DNA of 64,000 nucleotides from Pseudoalteromonas sp. '520P1 No. 423' (GCF_001269985.1 NZ_BBZB01000001.1:1-64000); one strand, 5' to 3'; positions 9,166-19,695 are shown, counted from the first letter of the stretch. Program-made: numbers and translations. Notes: generated by a model not told the origin, from the letters alone.

Positions 9166-9196
9166 AAAAAGCCAATTAATTTTAATTGGCTTTTTT
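9166..9196. terminator. Bidirectional terminator between metJ and the YeeZ-like gene
   Basis: The stem GCCAATTAA/TTAATTGGC (9171-9190) is flanked by five A's and six T's. It serves the convergent genes on both sides. Confidence 0.85.
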
Positions 9197-9213
9197 ATGC
9201 GAATAATTCAGAT

Positions 9214-10011
9214 TTAGCAATTTTCCATGGCTTTAAATAAGCACGTATATTGATATTCAAATTCTAATTGAGTTATTTTGCTACCATCAATAATTCTATT
9301 CTCAACCGTATTTAACGAATAAGTCGGGGCTTTTACTTCTAATTGTAAGCAGGCTTGTTGGTAAAATTCTTGTTTTGTTGGATGATCAGGACTGACTAGA
9401 TTAAAAAGCTGTTTTGGTGTTTGCCATTGTTTTAATAAACAAATAATACCAGCCATTACATCTGTTTGATGAACCATATTAACCGCCGCCAAAGCGCTAC
9501 TTTTTAGATGTTTACCAGATACAAACTTACCAGGATGACGTTTAGGACCAATTAACCCAGCTAAACGTACAACCTTACCTAAATCTGCTAACTGTAAAAC
9601 TTTTTGCTCTGCTTGATTAAGCAACTTTTGGCGCTCTGTAACTAAAGTTAATGTGCTTAATTCATTATATTCAACTGGTGCATTTGGATAAATACCCGTT
9701 GAAGAACATAATAAAAAACCTTTCATTTTAAGTTTTATTGCAAGATCAATCGCCTGGTTTAAACTCTCGATATAGTTATCTCTTGGTGTGATACAACACA
9801 CCCAATATGCTCCCTCTAAACTAATATTGTGCTCTAAGTCATTTTGATTATTTACATTAAAGTAATGGATCTGCTTTTCATTTGCTAATTTTTTTGAGCG
9901 GCAAGTCTCTTGGGTAATAACTCCAATCTGTTGTAAATTGGTACTTAATTTACTACCAAGCCACCCAGAACCTAAAATAACAACATTTACGGGCTTATTT
10001 TCCATTAACAT
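9214..10011 (-). CDS. NAD(P)-binding Rossmann protein, YeeZ-like extended SDR
   Basis: This 265-residue protein has an N-terminal dinucleotide-binding motif [13 protein letters not shown] (about residues 9-21), an SSTGIYP segment near 103 resembling the SDR active-site serine region, and a distal [15 protein letters not shown] motif. This combination resembles E. coli YeeZ and other atypical extended SDRs, whose substrates are poorly known. The second methionine (MENKPVN, residue 3) is an alternative start. It is convergent with metJ and divergent from the chemoreceptor gene, with no operon partner to suggest a pathway. Confidence 0.75.
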   Translation of the reverse strand: MLMENKPVNVVILGSGWLGSKLSTNLQQIGVITQETCRSKKLANEKQIHYFNVNNQNDLEHNISLEGAYWVCCITPRDNYIESLNQAIDLAIKLKMKGFLLCSSTGIYPNAPVEYNELSTLTLVTERQKLLNQAEQKVLQLADLGKVVRLAGLIGPKRHPGKFVSGKHLKSSALAAVNMVHQTDVMAGIICLLKQWQTPKQLFNLVSPDHPTKQEFYQQACLQLEVKAPTYSLNTVENRIIDGSKITQLEFEYQYTCLFKAMENC

Positions 10012-10043
10012 TCCATCAATATACTAGCAGTTTTAAGGGATAT

Positions 10044-12119
10044 ATGATTATATTACCACTATCTAATTCTCGTTGTACTGTTATGTTAATTATGATCCAA
10101 AACTTATCTATTCGGAAAAAAATTCTCTTTTTGATTGGTGGCACGATTGCAGTGCTACTTATAATGGCTTCATGCTTTTTAGTAAATCATATTGCTTCTT
10201 TATCTCGTAGCTCAATCGAGAGTGAAGCAAAACAATATGTTCAATCAGAACAACAATCCATCGAATCTTATTTTGCTCAATATGGCAAGATTGTAGAAAC
10301 ATTCGTAACAAATCCATACTTAGTTAACTGGTTTGAAAATTGGACAGCCAGAGAAAGTGATTTAGCGCTTTCCGACGGTTATGATGCTGTAAACCAAGAT
10401 ATGGTGCGTATTAGTGGCAATGACGATAATATTTTATCTGCATTTTTTGCCTCAGGCATAACAGGTGAGTATTTTAAAGAAAATGAGCGAACCACCTTCT
10501 ATAACGGCCAGCCCTATTACGCCTATAAACGAGGTTGGTGGCAAGAAGCCATGCAAATTAATAGCCTTTACGTTGGTGCTTTATCAGTTGATTTAACAAC
10601 GGGTAATGTTTCTGCAGTTGTTCAACAACCAGTTTATAGTCCAAATAACAAATTAGTGGGGGTTGCTGGTGTTGATCTTCAGTTAAACAAAATCGCTGAC
10701 ATGATTGAAGATATTAATTTCAACAATAAAGGCTTTGGCTTTTTATTAGATAATCAACAAAAAGTTGTTCACTTATCGAAAAAAACACAACATCAACTAT
10801 CCATTACAGATGAAAGTGAAAGAGGCAAAGAAGGATTAGATGCACTCGAAACACAATTTGATAATACCTCTGGATTTAAACAACTAAACTCTGAAATGAA
10901 AAATAACCTGAACGGCACGAATATAGTGACTTTTAAAGGCGAAGAGTATTATGTTGTTTATCGTCGCTTACAACTTGAGAAGCCAGTTCTTGATTGGTAC
11001 GTTGGATTATTAGTACCAATGAAGTTAATTGAAGAACCTGTTAAGCAAGCTGTATTCACTACTAGTATGGGTGTGCTGGTTATTTTATTAATTATCGCAG
11101 CTGTTATTTTTTGGGCGACACAGATGATCAGTAAACCGATTAGTGATTTAACGCATGTGATGCGAGATATTGCCTCAGGTGACGGTGACTTAACTAAAAA
11201 AATTGACATGAATCGCACTGATGAAGTTGGCCAATTAGCATCTCATATGAATAGCTTTATCACTAAACTGCATACATTATTGCTAAAAACAGCCAGTCAA
11301 GCTGAGCAAGTTGGCGTTGCATCTGAACATTTAAGTCAAGTGTCTTATGAAACCAACAGTGAAATACAGCAAGAAAAGGAGCAAGTGGATAGTGTCAGTA
11401 CTGCTGTAACTGAAATGGCTTCTACTGTATTAGAAATTTCACGCAACGCACAAGAAACAAACTCAGCAGCTGCAGAGGTTCAAAACCTTACTAAGGTCGG
11501 TACAGATATATCTAATGATGCTCAAACGGCTATGACCTCTTTAGCTTCTCATATCGGTGAAGCATCGCAAATTGTATCTGGCTTAGAACAAGAGTCAGGA
11601 AATATTGGTGCTGTTGTTGATGTGATAAACAGCATTGCAGATCAAACAAATTTACTGGCACTTAACGCAGCCATTGAAGCTGCAAGAGCAGGCGAACAAG
11701 GTAGAGGATTTGCGGTAGTTGCTGATGAAGTACGCTCTCTTGCAAGCAGAACACAAGAGTCTACTGACGATATTCGCAATATGATCAATAAGTTGCAACA
11801 AATAGCGCAGCAAGCTTCAACAATGATGCAAGAGGGTAAAGATCAAGCTGAAAGCTCAGTAACACAGACTCAAGATGTATTAGCCTCGCTTACTGCAATA
11901 AGTAATTCAGTAGCAACTGTACAAGATCAGAGTCATCAAATTGCCACTGCGACTGAACAACAAACTTTGGTTGCTGAAGATATTAATACGAGTTTGAATG
12001 CAATTAATGACTTAGTAAATAATACATCAGAACATGCTAATGAGCTTGCTAGTGAAGCAAGTGATTTAAATAATTTAGCTTCAGGTTTAAATGAAAGCGT
12101 AAATCAATTTAAACTGTAA
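10044..12119 (+). CDS. Methyl-accepting chemotaxis protein with dCache sensor
   Basis: This 691-residue transmembrane chemoreceptor has TM1 at about 27-50, a large periplasmic double-Cache-like domain (about 55-330) with the typical [11 protein letters not shown] and [16 protein letters not shown] segments, TM2 at about 338-360, then HAMP ([20 protein letters not shown]), methylation helices and the conserved hairpin tip [20 protein letters not shown]. It signals to CheA/CheW; the ligand is unknown. The ATG at 10044 follows AAGGGA at a 3-base spacing. An ATG at 10092 ([12 protein letters not shown]) gives a more canonical N terminus but lacks a ribosome-binding site, so the start is uncertain. 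No CheW-binding pentapeptide tail is present. Confidence 0.93.
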   Translation: MIILPLSNSRCTVMLIMIQNLSIRKKILFLIGGTIAVLLIMASCFLVNHIASLSRSSIESEAKQYVQSEQQSIESYFAQYGKIVETFVTNPYLVNWFENWTARESDLALSDGYDAVNQDMVRISGNDDNILSAFFASGITGEYFKENERTTFYNGQPYYAYKRGWWQEAMQINSLYVGALSVDLTTGNVSAVVQQPVYSPNNKLVGVAGVDLQLNKIADMIEDINFNNKGFGFLLDNQQKVVHLSKKTQHQLSITDESERGKEGLDALETQFDNTSGFKQLNSEMKNNLNGTNIVTFKGEEYYVVYRRLQLEKPVLDWYVGLLVPMKLIEEPVKQAVFTTSMGVLVILLIIAAVIFWATQMISKPISDLTHVMRDIASGDGDLTKKIDMNRTDEVGQLASHMNSFITKLHTLLLKTASQAEQVGVASEHLSQVSYETNSEIQQEKEQVDSVSTAVTEMASTVLEISRNAQETNSAAAEVQNLTKVGTDISNDAQTAMTSLASHIGEASQIVSGLEQESGNIGAVVDVINSIADQTNLLALNAAIEAARAGEQGRGFAVVADEVRSLASRTQESTDDIRNMINKLQQIAQQASTMMQEGKDQAESSVTQTQDVLASLTAISNSVATVQDQSHQIATATEQQTLVAEDINTSLNAINDLVNNTSEHANELASEASDLNNLASGLNESVNQFKL

Positions 12120-12137
12120 CTACGATAAAAATGTAGC

Positions 12138-12170
12138 GCGCTTGCAATTAAGTAAGCGCCTTACTTATTT
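12138..12170 (+). terminator. Possible terminator after the chemoreceptor gene
   Basis: GCGCTTGC (12138-12145) pairs imperfectly with GTAAGCGC (12152-12159), followed by a T-rich stretch. It lies 19 bases past the stop. Weak. Confidence 0.35.
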
Positions 12171-12354
12171 TTAAACACTGAATCAAAATATCCTTTATTC
12201 ATCAAAATACCAATAACCTAAATTAAGCCAACAAAGTAAACTCTCAATTAAATAATGGTGTTTTAATAATGGCTTTAACATCTTAAATGTCAAAACTTGG
12301 TTATTACATAATAAAGGTATAAATTGAGCGTATTTTTCATCTAAATTAATCTGA

Positions 12355-12812
12355 TCATATCTTTGGCTGAGGAAGTAGATACCCCACAGAGAAACTCATT
12401 GATTCTTCTAAAGTGATTCCCTCATGAGGAAAGCCCGGCGAAATATATAATATGTCGCCAGGAAATAACTCTACATCTATAATGGATTCAAATGATTCGG
12501 TATACAATAAAGCCTCATATGCTGCAAATTCTTTATAATCGCCTTTATCACCTACACACCAACGACGATGTCCAGAACCTTGGAATACATCATAAAGATC
12601 TATATAAGGACCAAACTCGGCGTGCCATAAATTTTTTTTGAGAAACAATGCGCGACTCAACATAATCGTCACAGGCTAATCCAGCTAACTCATCAGGTGA
12701 TAAAAAATCTTGAAAATCCTTAAAACCTTAGCGTATGACTAATGGTTTTTTTTGCCAATAAATAGATAAAAAAACCTGAGGGGGTCAGCTAGTTTAAGTT
12801 AAGTTGAAGCAT
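12355..12812 (-). pseudogene. roxA: Decayed roxA (ycfD) ribosomal-oxygenase pseudogene
   Basis: The longest intact frame (105 codons, 12355-12672) carries the cupin motifs DLYDVFQGSGHRRWCVGDK, ESIIDVELFPGDILYISPGF and PHEGITLEESMSFSVGY, which match E. coli YcfD/RoxA, the 2-oxoglutarate oxygenase that hydroxylates ribosomal protein L16. Upstream, in other frames, are remnants of the same protein: a start at 12812 reading MLQLNLN then TAG where YcfD has Trp, then IYWQKKPLVIR followed by a TAA, then GFKDFQDFLSPDELAGLACD. The lesions are two stops, frameshifts (one near an A-run) and an internal deletion of roughly 55 codons before the DLYDVF motif. The C-terminal half is missing; 12195-12360 holds an unrelated-looking open stretch in another frame. 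Normal length would be about 370 residues. Confidence 0.85.
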
Positions 12813-13011
12813 AGTTACATACCATAAAAAATTTAAAAAATGATATCAAGTTAGTGCATTTCCAAAGGTAATTAAGATCAAAGTTATGCTTTTTAGATGA
12901 CATTTAACGCTTTTATTTTGATTGTGTTCATGCTTTAATCAAACACAATAAACTCATCCGACCAGTAAATTATAATACTAAATTAATAACATTTTATTTG
13001 GAGATAGCACA
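12813..13011 (+). promoter_or_regulatory. Upstream region of the acyl-CoA dehydrogenase gene with an inverted repeat
   Basis: The region holds an inverted repeat, ATTGTGTT (12921-12928) and AACACAAT (12942-12949), separated by 13 bases and about 63 bases before the start codon. It could bind a TetR- or GntR-type regulator of fatty-acid catabolism. The identity of the regulator is not readable. A GGAG ribosome-binding site lies at about 13000-13003. Confidence 0.4.
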
Positions 13012-14808
13012 ATGCCGGAATATAAAGCACCACTTCGTGATACTAAATTTGTTATGCAAGAATTATTAAATTGCGAAGCCCATTATGAAAAACTCGGTTA
13101 TGAAGATGCCACTCCAGATATGATTGATGCGATTTTAGTTGAGGCAAGTAAATTTACAGAGCAAGTCATAGCACCATTAAATCAAATTGGTGATCAACAA
13201 GGCTGTACTTGGAATGAAGGTGAAGTAACAACACCTGATGGATTTAAAGATGCTTATGATCAGTATGTAGAAGGTGGATGGCCAACATTATCTCAAGATG
13301 TCGACTTCGGTGGCCAAGGTTTACCTCATTCACTTAATAATGCAGTTGCTGAGATGATGTCAACGGCAAACCATAGCTTTGCCATGTATCCAGGTTTAAG
13401 TCATGGTGCGATTGCTACATTAGAAGATCATGGCTCCGAGCTACAAAAACAGATGTTTATGCCTAACTTAGTCTCTGGTGAGTGGACAGGCACTATGTGT
13501 TTAACTGAAGCTCACTGTGGTACAGATTTAGGCATGTTACGCACAAAAGCTGAGCCGAATGAAGATGGTAGCTATGCTATTACAGGCTCTAAAATTTTTA
13601 TTTCGGCTGGTGAACATGATTTATCTGACAACATAGTGCACATAGTTTTAGCACGCACGCCTAACGCACCAAAAGGTGTAAAAGGTATTTCATTATTTAT
13701 TGTGCCTAAATTTAATGTAAGTGATGACGGCCAAAAACAAGATCGCAACCAAGTTGCCTGTGGCTCTATAGAACATAAAATGGGGATCAATGCTAATGCA
13801 ACCTGTGTAATTAATTTTGATAACGCAAAAGGTTATTTAATCGGTGAAGAGAATCGCGGTTTAAACTGCATGTTTACTTTTATGAATTCGGCACGTTTAG
13901 GTGTTGCAATGGAAGGTGTTGCCGCTGCAGAACTTGCATTCCAAGGCTCTGTTGCTTATGCAAAAGATAGATTACAAATGCGCTCATTATCTGGAGCTAA
14001 AAATCCTGACGGTAATGCAGATCCTATTATTGTTCACCCTGATGTACGTCGTATGCTACTTACTCAAAAGTCTATTGCCGAAGGTGGTCGCGCTTTAATT
14101 GGCTATTTAGGCCAGCTAGTTGATACAACTCACGCAGAAAAAGATCAAACAGTAAAAGTAAACGCGAATGATAAACTTGCTTTATTAACGCCAATCGCTA
14201 AAGCATTCTTAACTGAAATGGGCATGGAGTGTGCTAGTCATGGTGTGCAAGTTTATGGTGGCCATGGCTTTATAAAAGAATGGGGCATGGAACAAATCAT
14301 GCGAGATACCAAAATAAGCTGTTTATATGAAGGCACGACAGGTATTCAAGCACTCGATTTATTAGCACGTAAAGTACTAGGGTCTAAAGGTAAATTATTA
14401 GAAGCATTTGCTGCTGAGGTTTTACCATTTTGCAAAGAAAACTCAGCTGACGAACATATGGCTGAATTCATAAATCCAATCTTAAAAAACCTAGAACAAT
14501 GGCAAAAAATAACCCAAACAATCGGTGAAAAAGCAATGACAAATCCAGATGAGATTGGTGCAGCATCTGTCGATTATTTAATGTTTTCAGGTTATGTTAC
14601 TTTAGCTTACTTTTGGGCTCGTATGGCTAAAACGGCACAACAAAAATTAGCTGATGGTTCAGAAGATACAAAATTCTACCAAGCTAAAATTAAAACTGCA
14701 CAATTTTATTTCCAGCGCATGTTACCTAGAGCTAAAGGTCATATAGCTTGCATATTAAACGGTGCCGATTCGCTTATGGCATTAGATAGTGAAGATTTTA
14801 TTTTTTAG
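13012..14808 (+). CDS. Acyl-CoA dehydrogenase (DmdC/AcdA-like)
   Basis: This 598-residue FAD enzyme oxidises an acyl-CoA at the alpha-beta bond. It has the N-terminal helical domain, the middle beta domain (GTMCLTEAHCGTDLGMLRTKA, FISAGEHDL), the C-terminal helical domain with the probable catalytic glutamate in SCLYEGTTGIQALDLL, and an extra C-terminal helical domain (about 470-598). That extra domain is typical of the roughly 600-residue subclass that includes DmdC (methylthiopropionyl-CoA dehydrogenase) and the PA-type long-chain enzymes. No other dmd genes are nearby, so a general fatty-acid role is at least as likely as DMSP use. It appears monocistronic. Confidence 0.9.
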   Translation: MPEYKAPLRDTKFVMQELLNCEAHYEKLGYEDATPDMIDAILVEASKFTEQVIAPLNQIGDQQGCTWNEGEVTTPDGFKDAYDQYVEGGWPTLSQDVDFGGQGLPHSLNNAVAEMMSTANHSFAMYPGLSHGAIATLEDHGSELQKQMFMPNLVSGEWTGTMCLTEAHCGTDLGMLRTKAEPNEDGSYAITGSKIFISAGEHDLSDNIVHIVLARTPNAPKGVKGISLFIVPKFNVSDDGQKQDRNQVACGSIEHKMGINANATCVINFDNAKGYLIGEENRGLNCMFTFMNSARLGVAMEGVAAAELAFQGSVAYAKDRLQMRSLSGAKNPDGNADPIIVHPDVRRMLLTQKSIAEGGRALIGYLGQLVDTTHAEKDQTVKVNANDKLALLTPIAKAFLTEMGMECASHGVQVYGGHGFIKEWGMEQIMRDTKISCLYEGTTGIQALDLLARKVLGSKGKLLEAFAAEVLPFCKENSADEHMAEFINPILKNLEQWQKITQTIGEKAMTNPDEIGAASVDYLMFSGYVTLAYFWARMAKTAQQKLADGSEDTKFYQAKIKTAQFYFQRMLPRAKGHIACILNGADSLMALDSEDFIF

Positions 14809-14828
14809 ACAGCGCTTTAAATTTCTTT

Positions 14829-14860
14829 GATGGGCAATTAATATTGCTCATCAGTTTATT
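14829..14860 (+). terminator. Possible terminator after the acyl-CoA dehydrogenase gene
   Basis: GATGGGCAAT (14829-14838) pairs with ATTGCTCATC (14843-14852) with one G-U pair. The following sequence is only moderately T-rich (AGTTTATT). Confidence 0.4.
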
Positions 14861-14981
14861 ATTAATAATCAATTCTACTGTACATTTTTTGCTTCACAAA
14901 TGTTTACATAACCCATAGACATTATTTCACCAAAGTATTAACTTATTAATGAGCCATACACTTTAATAATAAGGAAATACC

Positions 14982-17687
14982 ATGGCATTTTTAAGCAGTT
15001 TAATTTTTGCCTCAACGATCGCTTTAGCGGATAATTCCCCATCTGTTTACCTTGCTGAATTTAAAGATAAACAACATGAAATAAAGACTAAAATTAGCTT
15101 CCATCATGCATTACTTGCCACTGAAAAAGATGGTTTATTATTAGAACTTAATGAACATGAAGTTTCTTTGTTAGAAAATAAAGGCATACAACTTACTCCT
15201 GCAACTCAACAATGGCAAAAAAAGCTCAGTGAGATAAAAAAACTCACTCTAAATAATAATAATCAAACTTCAGGGATCCCTGGTTTTAGCTGTTATGCAA
15301 CCGTAGAAGAAACATTCTCTGAAGCGGATAAGCTTATAAACCAATATCCACACTATGCTCAATGGATAGACATTGGTGATTCTTGGCAAAAACATAATGG
15401 GGGCGATGGCTACGATTTAAAAGTTTTAAAAATTGGTAATAAAGACTTAGTAGATCCACCAATACTTTTCATACAAAGCGCTATGCACGCTAGAGAATAC
15501 ACTACAGCCGCATTGACTTTAGATTTCGCTAAAACCTTACTCAATAATTTTGAATCAGATCCTGATATTAATTGGATTTTAAATCGTCACCAAATTCATA
15601 TTTTATTTCAAACCAACCCTGATGGCAGAAAAATTGCCGAAACAGGTGTATCCCAGAGAAAAAATGTTAATGAAAATCACTGTAATTTTGGAACAGTTGG
15701 TGTTGATTTAAATCGAAATTTTTCATTCGGTTGGAATACAGTTCAAGGTGGCTCTAGTGGTAATGAATGTAATCAAACTTATCGAGGAGCTTCTGCGGGT
15801 TCTGAACCTGAAGTGTCCTCACTTGAAACTTACATAAGATCTATATATCCGGATGTACGAGGCGATAATGATACAGATGCAGCTCCAGTCGATACTAAAG
15901 GGCTCTATTTAGACATACATAGTTATAGTGAGTTAATTTTGTGGCCTTTTGGGCATAGTGAAACGTTAGCACCAAATAACAAAGGCCTAAAAGCCTTAGG
16001 ACGCAAGCTCGCTTTTTTCAATGGTTACGACCCCATGCAGTCTGTCGGTTTATACCCTACAGATGGCACTTCTGATAATTTAGCTTATGGCGAACTAGGC
16101 ATAGCACATATTACATTTGAACTCGGCACTGCTTTTTTTCAGCAATGTAATATCTATGAAAATAAAATTAGACCAGATAATCTAAAAGCTTTACTTTACG
16201 CAGCCAAAGTAGTTGAAGCGCCTTATTTGATGACTTCGGGTCCTGATATTGAATCTATCAAAATTACTAATGTGACTGATAGTTATATAGAAGTTGATGT
16301 ATTAGCAACTGATGAAAGGTTTAGTTCATCTGGAGGCTCTAGTAAGGCAGTTAAAGATAAACAAGGTAATAAAATCCCTACTTCAGAAAGTGAAATGGAG
16401 CCAACACATAATATTAAAAGCGTTTTTTATAGTGTAGGTGACTACCTTGATGAAGAAAATACTTTACAAGCAGAAGTGAAGGATGGTGATACAGATAGTA
16501 GCAGAGAAACTTTTACTGCTCGCATAGATAAAAGCATGGTACACAATGATCAAATAACATTATATTTTCGCGCTGAAGATGACGATGCTAGCTTGGGTCC
16601 TGTGACAGCTAAAACGCTGAAATTAATAAAGCCAACTGGCGACACTAAAATAAATTGTAAAGGTGCTAAATGTACTTTTTCAGCGAATGAAAGCGATATG
16701 AGTTATTTGTGGCAACTCGAAGACGGTAGATATAGTTCAAATCAAGAGGCTAGCTTTATATTTCCGACACTCGGTAGCTATAAAGTAAACTTTAGCATCA
16801 CAAACACAATTGGGTTAAAAACTGAAAAGTCCGTTGATTTTGATATAACCGAATACTTAAAACCAATCGTCATATTTACCAATAGTTGCACTGACAATAC
16901 TTGTCAGTTTGACGCCTCTGCAACTACAGATCTAGATAGTAAAGCACTAACATATTCATGGGATTTTGGCGATTCAGCTAGTTCAGATTCAATTACACCA
17001 GAGCATAACTATGAAAATGAAGGTAATTATTCAGTCACCCTAACGGTAACAGATGAACATAATCAAATATCAACTGTAACTAAAGAGGTAACAATACAAT
17101 TAAATAAACCAACTGGCGACTTAAACATAAACTGTACAGGTGCTAAATGTACTTTTTCTGCAACTGAAAGTGATATGAGTTATTTATGGCAACTAGAAGA
17201 CGGAAGAAGTAGCTCAAATAAAGAAGCTAGTTTTATTTTACCGACACTTGGGAATTATAAAGTAAACTTTAGTGTTACCAATTCAATGGGATTAACAACT
17301 GAAAAGTCTGTTGATTTTGAAATAACCGAATACTTAAAACCAACTGCAATGATTACGACTAGTTGCTCTGAAAAAACCTGTCAGTTTGACGCATCTACGA
17401 CTACCGATTTGGATAGCGAAACATTAACTTATTCTTGGGATTTTGGTGATTCAAAAAACTCTGATTTAATCACAGTTGAACATAAATATGAAAATGCAGG
17501 TAGTTATTCTGCCACCTTAACAGTAACGGATGAACATAACCAAGTATCAGTTATAACTAAAGAAGTCACAGTGTCTGATGCTGTAATTCCAGAGCCGATT
17601 CCTGAACCTGAAGCAAAACAAAGCTCTGGTGGCTCACTATTTTACTTAATATTAGTTTTACTGGGTATTAGAAAGGTAAGGAGCTAG
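14982..17687 (+). CDS. Secreted M14 zinc carboxypeptidase with PKD repeats and GlyGly-CTERM tail
   Basis: This 901-residue exported exopeptidase has a signal peptide (about 1-16) that lacks the usual basic residue; an in-frame stop four codons upstream rules out a longer start, and AAGGAA gives a good ribosome-binding site. A propeptide-like region (17-100) is followed by the M14 domain (about 110-410), with zinc ligands H169 and E172 in MHAREYT, H313 in LDIHSYS, and catalytic E380 in HITFELG. C-terminal to it are two copies of a 159-residue unit, each with two PKD-like folds (SWDFGDS). The extreme C terminus, SSGGSLFYLILVLLGIRKVRS minus its last residue, is a Gly-rich motif, hydrophobic helix and basic end. 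This is the GlyGly-CTERM signal processed by rhombosortase and linked to type II secretion. Likely role: extracellular peptide scavenging. Confidence 0.9.
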   Translation: MAFLSSLIFASTIALADNSPSVYLAEFKDKQHEIKTKISFHHALLATEKDGLLLELNEHEVSLLENKGIQLTPATQQWQKKLSEIKKLTLNNNNQTSGIPGFSCYATVEETFSEADKLINQYPHYAQWIDIGDSWQKHNGGDGYDLKVLKIGNKDLVDPPILFIQSAMHAREYTTAALTLDFAKTLLNNFESDPDINWILNRHQIHILFQTNPDGRKIAETGVSQRKNVNENHCNFGTVGVDLNRNFSFGWNTVQGGSSGNECNQTYRGASAGSEPEVSSLETYIRSIYPDVRGDNDTDAAPVDTKGLYLDIHSYSELILWPFGHSETLAPNNKGLKALGRKLAFFNGYDPMQSVGLYPTDGTSDNLAYGELGIAHITFELGTAFFQQCNIYENKIRPDNLKALLYAAKVVEAPYLMTSGPDIESIKITNVTDSYIEVDVLATDERFSSSGGSSKAVKDKQGNKIPTSESEMEPTHNIKSVFYSVGDYLDEENTLQAEVKDGDTDSSRETFTARIDKSMVHNDQITLYFRAEDDDASLGPVTAKTLKLIKPTGDTKINCKGAKCTFSANESDMSYLWQLEDGRYSSNQEASFIFPTLGSYKVNFSITNTIGLKTEKSVDFDITEYLKPIVIFTNSCTDNTCQFDASATTDLDSKALTYSWDFGDSASSDSITPEHNYENEGNYSVTLTVTDEHNQISTVTKEVTIQLNKPTGDLNINCTGAKCTFSATESDMSYLWQLEDGRSSSNKEASFILPTLGNYKVNFSVTNSMGLTTEKSVDFEITEYLKPTAMITTSCSEKTCQFDASTTTDLDSETLTYSWDFGDSKNSDLITVEHKYENAGSYSATLTVTDEHNQVSVITKEVTVSDAVIPEPIPEPEAKQSSGGSLFYLILVLLGIRKVRS
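16629..17582 (+). repeat. Tandem duplication of a 477-bp PKD module inside the M14 peptidase gene
   Basis: Unit 1 (16629-17105) and unit 2 (17106-17582) both begin with AAR CCA ACT GGC GAC and are collinear over 159 codons without indels that I can see. Both contain CTGAKCTF-like, YLWQLEDGR, SWDFGDS and VTDEHNQ segments. Confidence 0.9.
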
Positions 17688-17693
17688 CAATAT

Positions 17694-17723
17694 AAAAATG
17701 GGGTAGCACTTACCCCATTTTTT
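17694..17723. terminator. Bidirectional terminator between the M14 peptidase gene and psd
   Basis: ATGGGGTA (17698-17705) pairs with TACCCCAT (17711-17718), with A's before and T's after. It serves the convergent genes. Confidence 0.88.
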
Positions 17724-17738
17724 GTTATTTAATATGAC

Positions 17739-18605
17739 CTATTTGGTAATTTTAGCGAATGGTTGGCCCATTCTTGTCACTGTCTCTGGGATTTGACCCG
17801 TTAAGAAGTCAGCAGCTTGTTGTGGCCAAGCTAAAATAACCGTAGAACCTAGCTTAAAACGCCCCATTTCATCACCTTTCTTCAAGCTAATTTTATTATC
17901 GCCTTCAGTTGGGTAATCCCAGCTAAATACTTTTTTACCTGCTGGCGGTGTTACTGTACCTGACCAAATTGTTTCTATACTTGCTACAATTGTTGCACCC
18001 ACTAATACCATAGCAAGTGGGCCAATTTCAGTATCAAAAATAGCAACTACACGTTCATTTCTTGCAAATAAATTTGGTACATTTTGTGCCGTTAGTGGGT
18101 TTACTGAAAATAAATCACCTGGTACATATATCATTTGCTTTAAAGTGCCATCTATTGGCATATGTATACGATGATAATCTTTAGGTGCTAAATAGATAGT
18201 TGCAAATTTACCACCTTGAAAAGGGGCAGCTGTTTGTTCTTCACCACCGAGTAATGTTTGCAGACTAAAGTCATGACCTTTAGCTTGGATCAAACGATCA
18301 TCTTGAATATCACCTAACTGACTGATCTTACCATCTACAGGATGAGCAATAATATTTTCTTCCATCGCAATTGGGCGCAAACCATCTTTTAAAGGACGCG
18401 TGAAAAACTCATTAAAGCTTTTGTAATGACTCGCTTCTTCATATTGCGCTTCTGTCATATCAATTTGATATTGTTTAATAAAAGCTTTAATTAATGTTGT
18501 TGTTAATGCACCAGCTTCCGCTTCTGCTAACTTGCCTACAGCACGTGATACTAAGTGTTTTGGCATTGCATACTGCATTGCAATTTTAAATTTATCTAAA
18601 CTCAC
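17739..18605 (-). CDS. psd: Phosphatidylserine decarboxylase proenzyme
   Basis: This membrane enzyme makes phosphatidylethanolamine by decarboxylating phosphatidylserine. It self-cleaves at the LGST motif ([11 protein letters not shown] near the C terminus) to form a pyruvoyl cofactor. Conserved segments include [35 protein letters not shown] and [12 protein letters not shown]. The open frame extends to 18656, overlapping rsgA. A GTG at 18605 ([12 protein letters not shown]) has AGGA 9-10 bases upstream and aligns with the E. coli start MLNSFKLSLQY, giving 288 residues, so I prefer it. It lies 22 bases downstream of rsgA in the usual rsgA-psd operon. Confidence 0.95.
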   Translation of the reverse strand: MSLDKFKIAMQYAMPKHLVSRAVGKLAEAEAGALTTTLIKAFIKQYQIDMTEAQYEEASHYKSFNEFFTRPLKDGLRPIAMEENIIAHPVDGKISQLGDIQDDRLIQAKGHDFSLQTLLGGEEQTAAPFQGGKFATIYLAPKDYHRIHMPIDGTLKQMIYVPGDLFSVNPLTAQNVPNLFARNERVVAIFDTEIGPLAMVLVGATIVASIETIWSGTVTPPAGKKVFSWDYPTEGDNKISLKKGDEMGRFKLGSTVILAWPQQAADFLTGQIPETVTRMGQPFAKITK

Positions 18606-18627
18606 AAACGTATTCCTAATTATTATT

Positions 18628-19695
18628 TTATACTCTCGGTGCACGAGCGCCTGCACGCCCTTCTTGCATAGATTCTAATATTCTGTGGTAATTATCAAAT
18701 CTCAACTGTGAGATTTTACCTTCAGCTAACGCCTCTTGAATTAAACAGCCTGGATCTTTTAAGTGTTTACAGTCTCTGAACTTACAACCACCTAAATATT
18801 CTCTAAACTCTTTAAAGCACCAAGTGACACGATCAGGCTCTAAGTGCCATAAACCAAATTCCCGGATCCCTGGCGAATCAATTAAATTACCGCCAGATGG
18901 CAAGTGATGTAAACGCGATACTGTTGTTGTATGCTGACCTAAACCACTATTTTCAGAAACGTCTTTAGTTAATATATTAGATTCAGGTAATAGCGTATTT
19001 ACTAATGTTGATTTGCCAACACCACTTTGACCAACAAAAATACTATTTTTATCAACCAATAAAGATTTTATGCCATCGATGCCTTCACCCGTTTTATTAC
19101 TGACTAAATATACTTGATAGCCAATACCACGATAAATATCTAATACGCTTTGCACCTCAGCTAAAGTGTCATCGTCTAGTAAATCAACTTTATTTAAAAT
19201 TAATATCGGTTTTATACCCATATCTTCACATGCAACGAGATATCGATCTATGATGCTAGGTGTAAATTCAGGCAATACAGCTGAAACCATTAAAATCTGA
19301 TCTACATTAGCTGCAACAACTTTTACGCCATCATAAAAATCAGGACGTGTTAATTGGCTTGTTCGCTCATCTACAGTTTCAATTACGCCAGCTAAGTCAC
19401 CTTGACTTACCTTAGCACGACGAAAATAAACATTATCACCACACACTATATTACTGACTGTACGACGGATATTACATCTTAAGATTTCTTTGTCGGTAGT
19501 TTCAATGTCAGCATGTTGACCAAAACGACTGATCACAATAGCCGACTCTATGGCACCTAAGTTATCAGTTTGCCACTGAGTCTGAGATTTATTTTCAGTA
19601 TTTTCTGTTGCAGTATTAGCCGTTTTTAAACGCTTTTGATGGTTTTCTTTTATGCGTCTTGACTGACCTTTACTCAATTTCTTTCGTTTTGTCAC
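18628..19695 (-). CDS. rsgA: Small ribosomal subunit biogenesis GTPase RsgA
   Basis: This circularly permuted GTPase acts in late 30S maturation. The 355-residue protein has a basic N-terminal tail ([18 protein letters not shown]), an OB domain, then GTPase motifs in permuted order: G4 LNKVDLL, G1 [11 protein letters not shown] (K228, S229), G3 DSPGIREFG. The C-terminal zinc knuckle follows ([14 protein letters not shown]). It is divergent from orn and followed by psd, as in E. coli and most gammaproteobacteria. Confidence 0.97.
   Translation of the reverse strand: MTKRKKLSKGQSRRIKENHQKRLKTANTATENTENKSQTQWQTDNLGAIESAIVISRFGQHADIETTDKEILRCNIRRTVSNIVCGDNVYFRRAKVSQGDLAGVIETVDERTSQLTRPDFYDGVKVVAANVDQILMVSAVLPEFTPSIIDRYLVACEDMGIKPILILNKVDLLDDDTLAEVQSVLDIYRGIGYQVYLVSNKTGEGIDGIKSLLVDKNSIFVGQSGVGKSTLVNTLLPESNILTKDVSENSGLGQHTTTVSRLHHLPSGGNLIDSPGIREFGLWHLEPDRVTWCFKEFREYLGGCKFRDCKHLKDPGCLIQEALAEGKISQLRFDNYHRILESMQEGRAGARAPRV

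Noticed and set aside
12195..12360. Minus-strand open stretch (KYAQFIPLLCNNQVLTF region) after the roxA remnant
   Set aside because: About 54 codons with no start codon or ribosome-binding site of its own; not convincingly RoxA and not callable as a gene.
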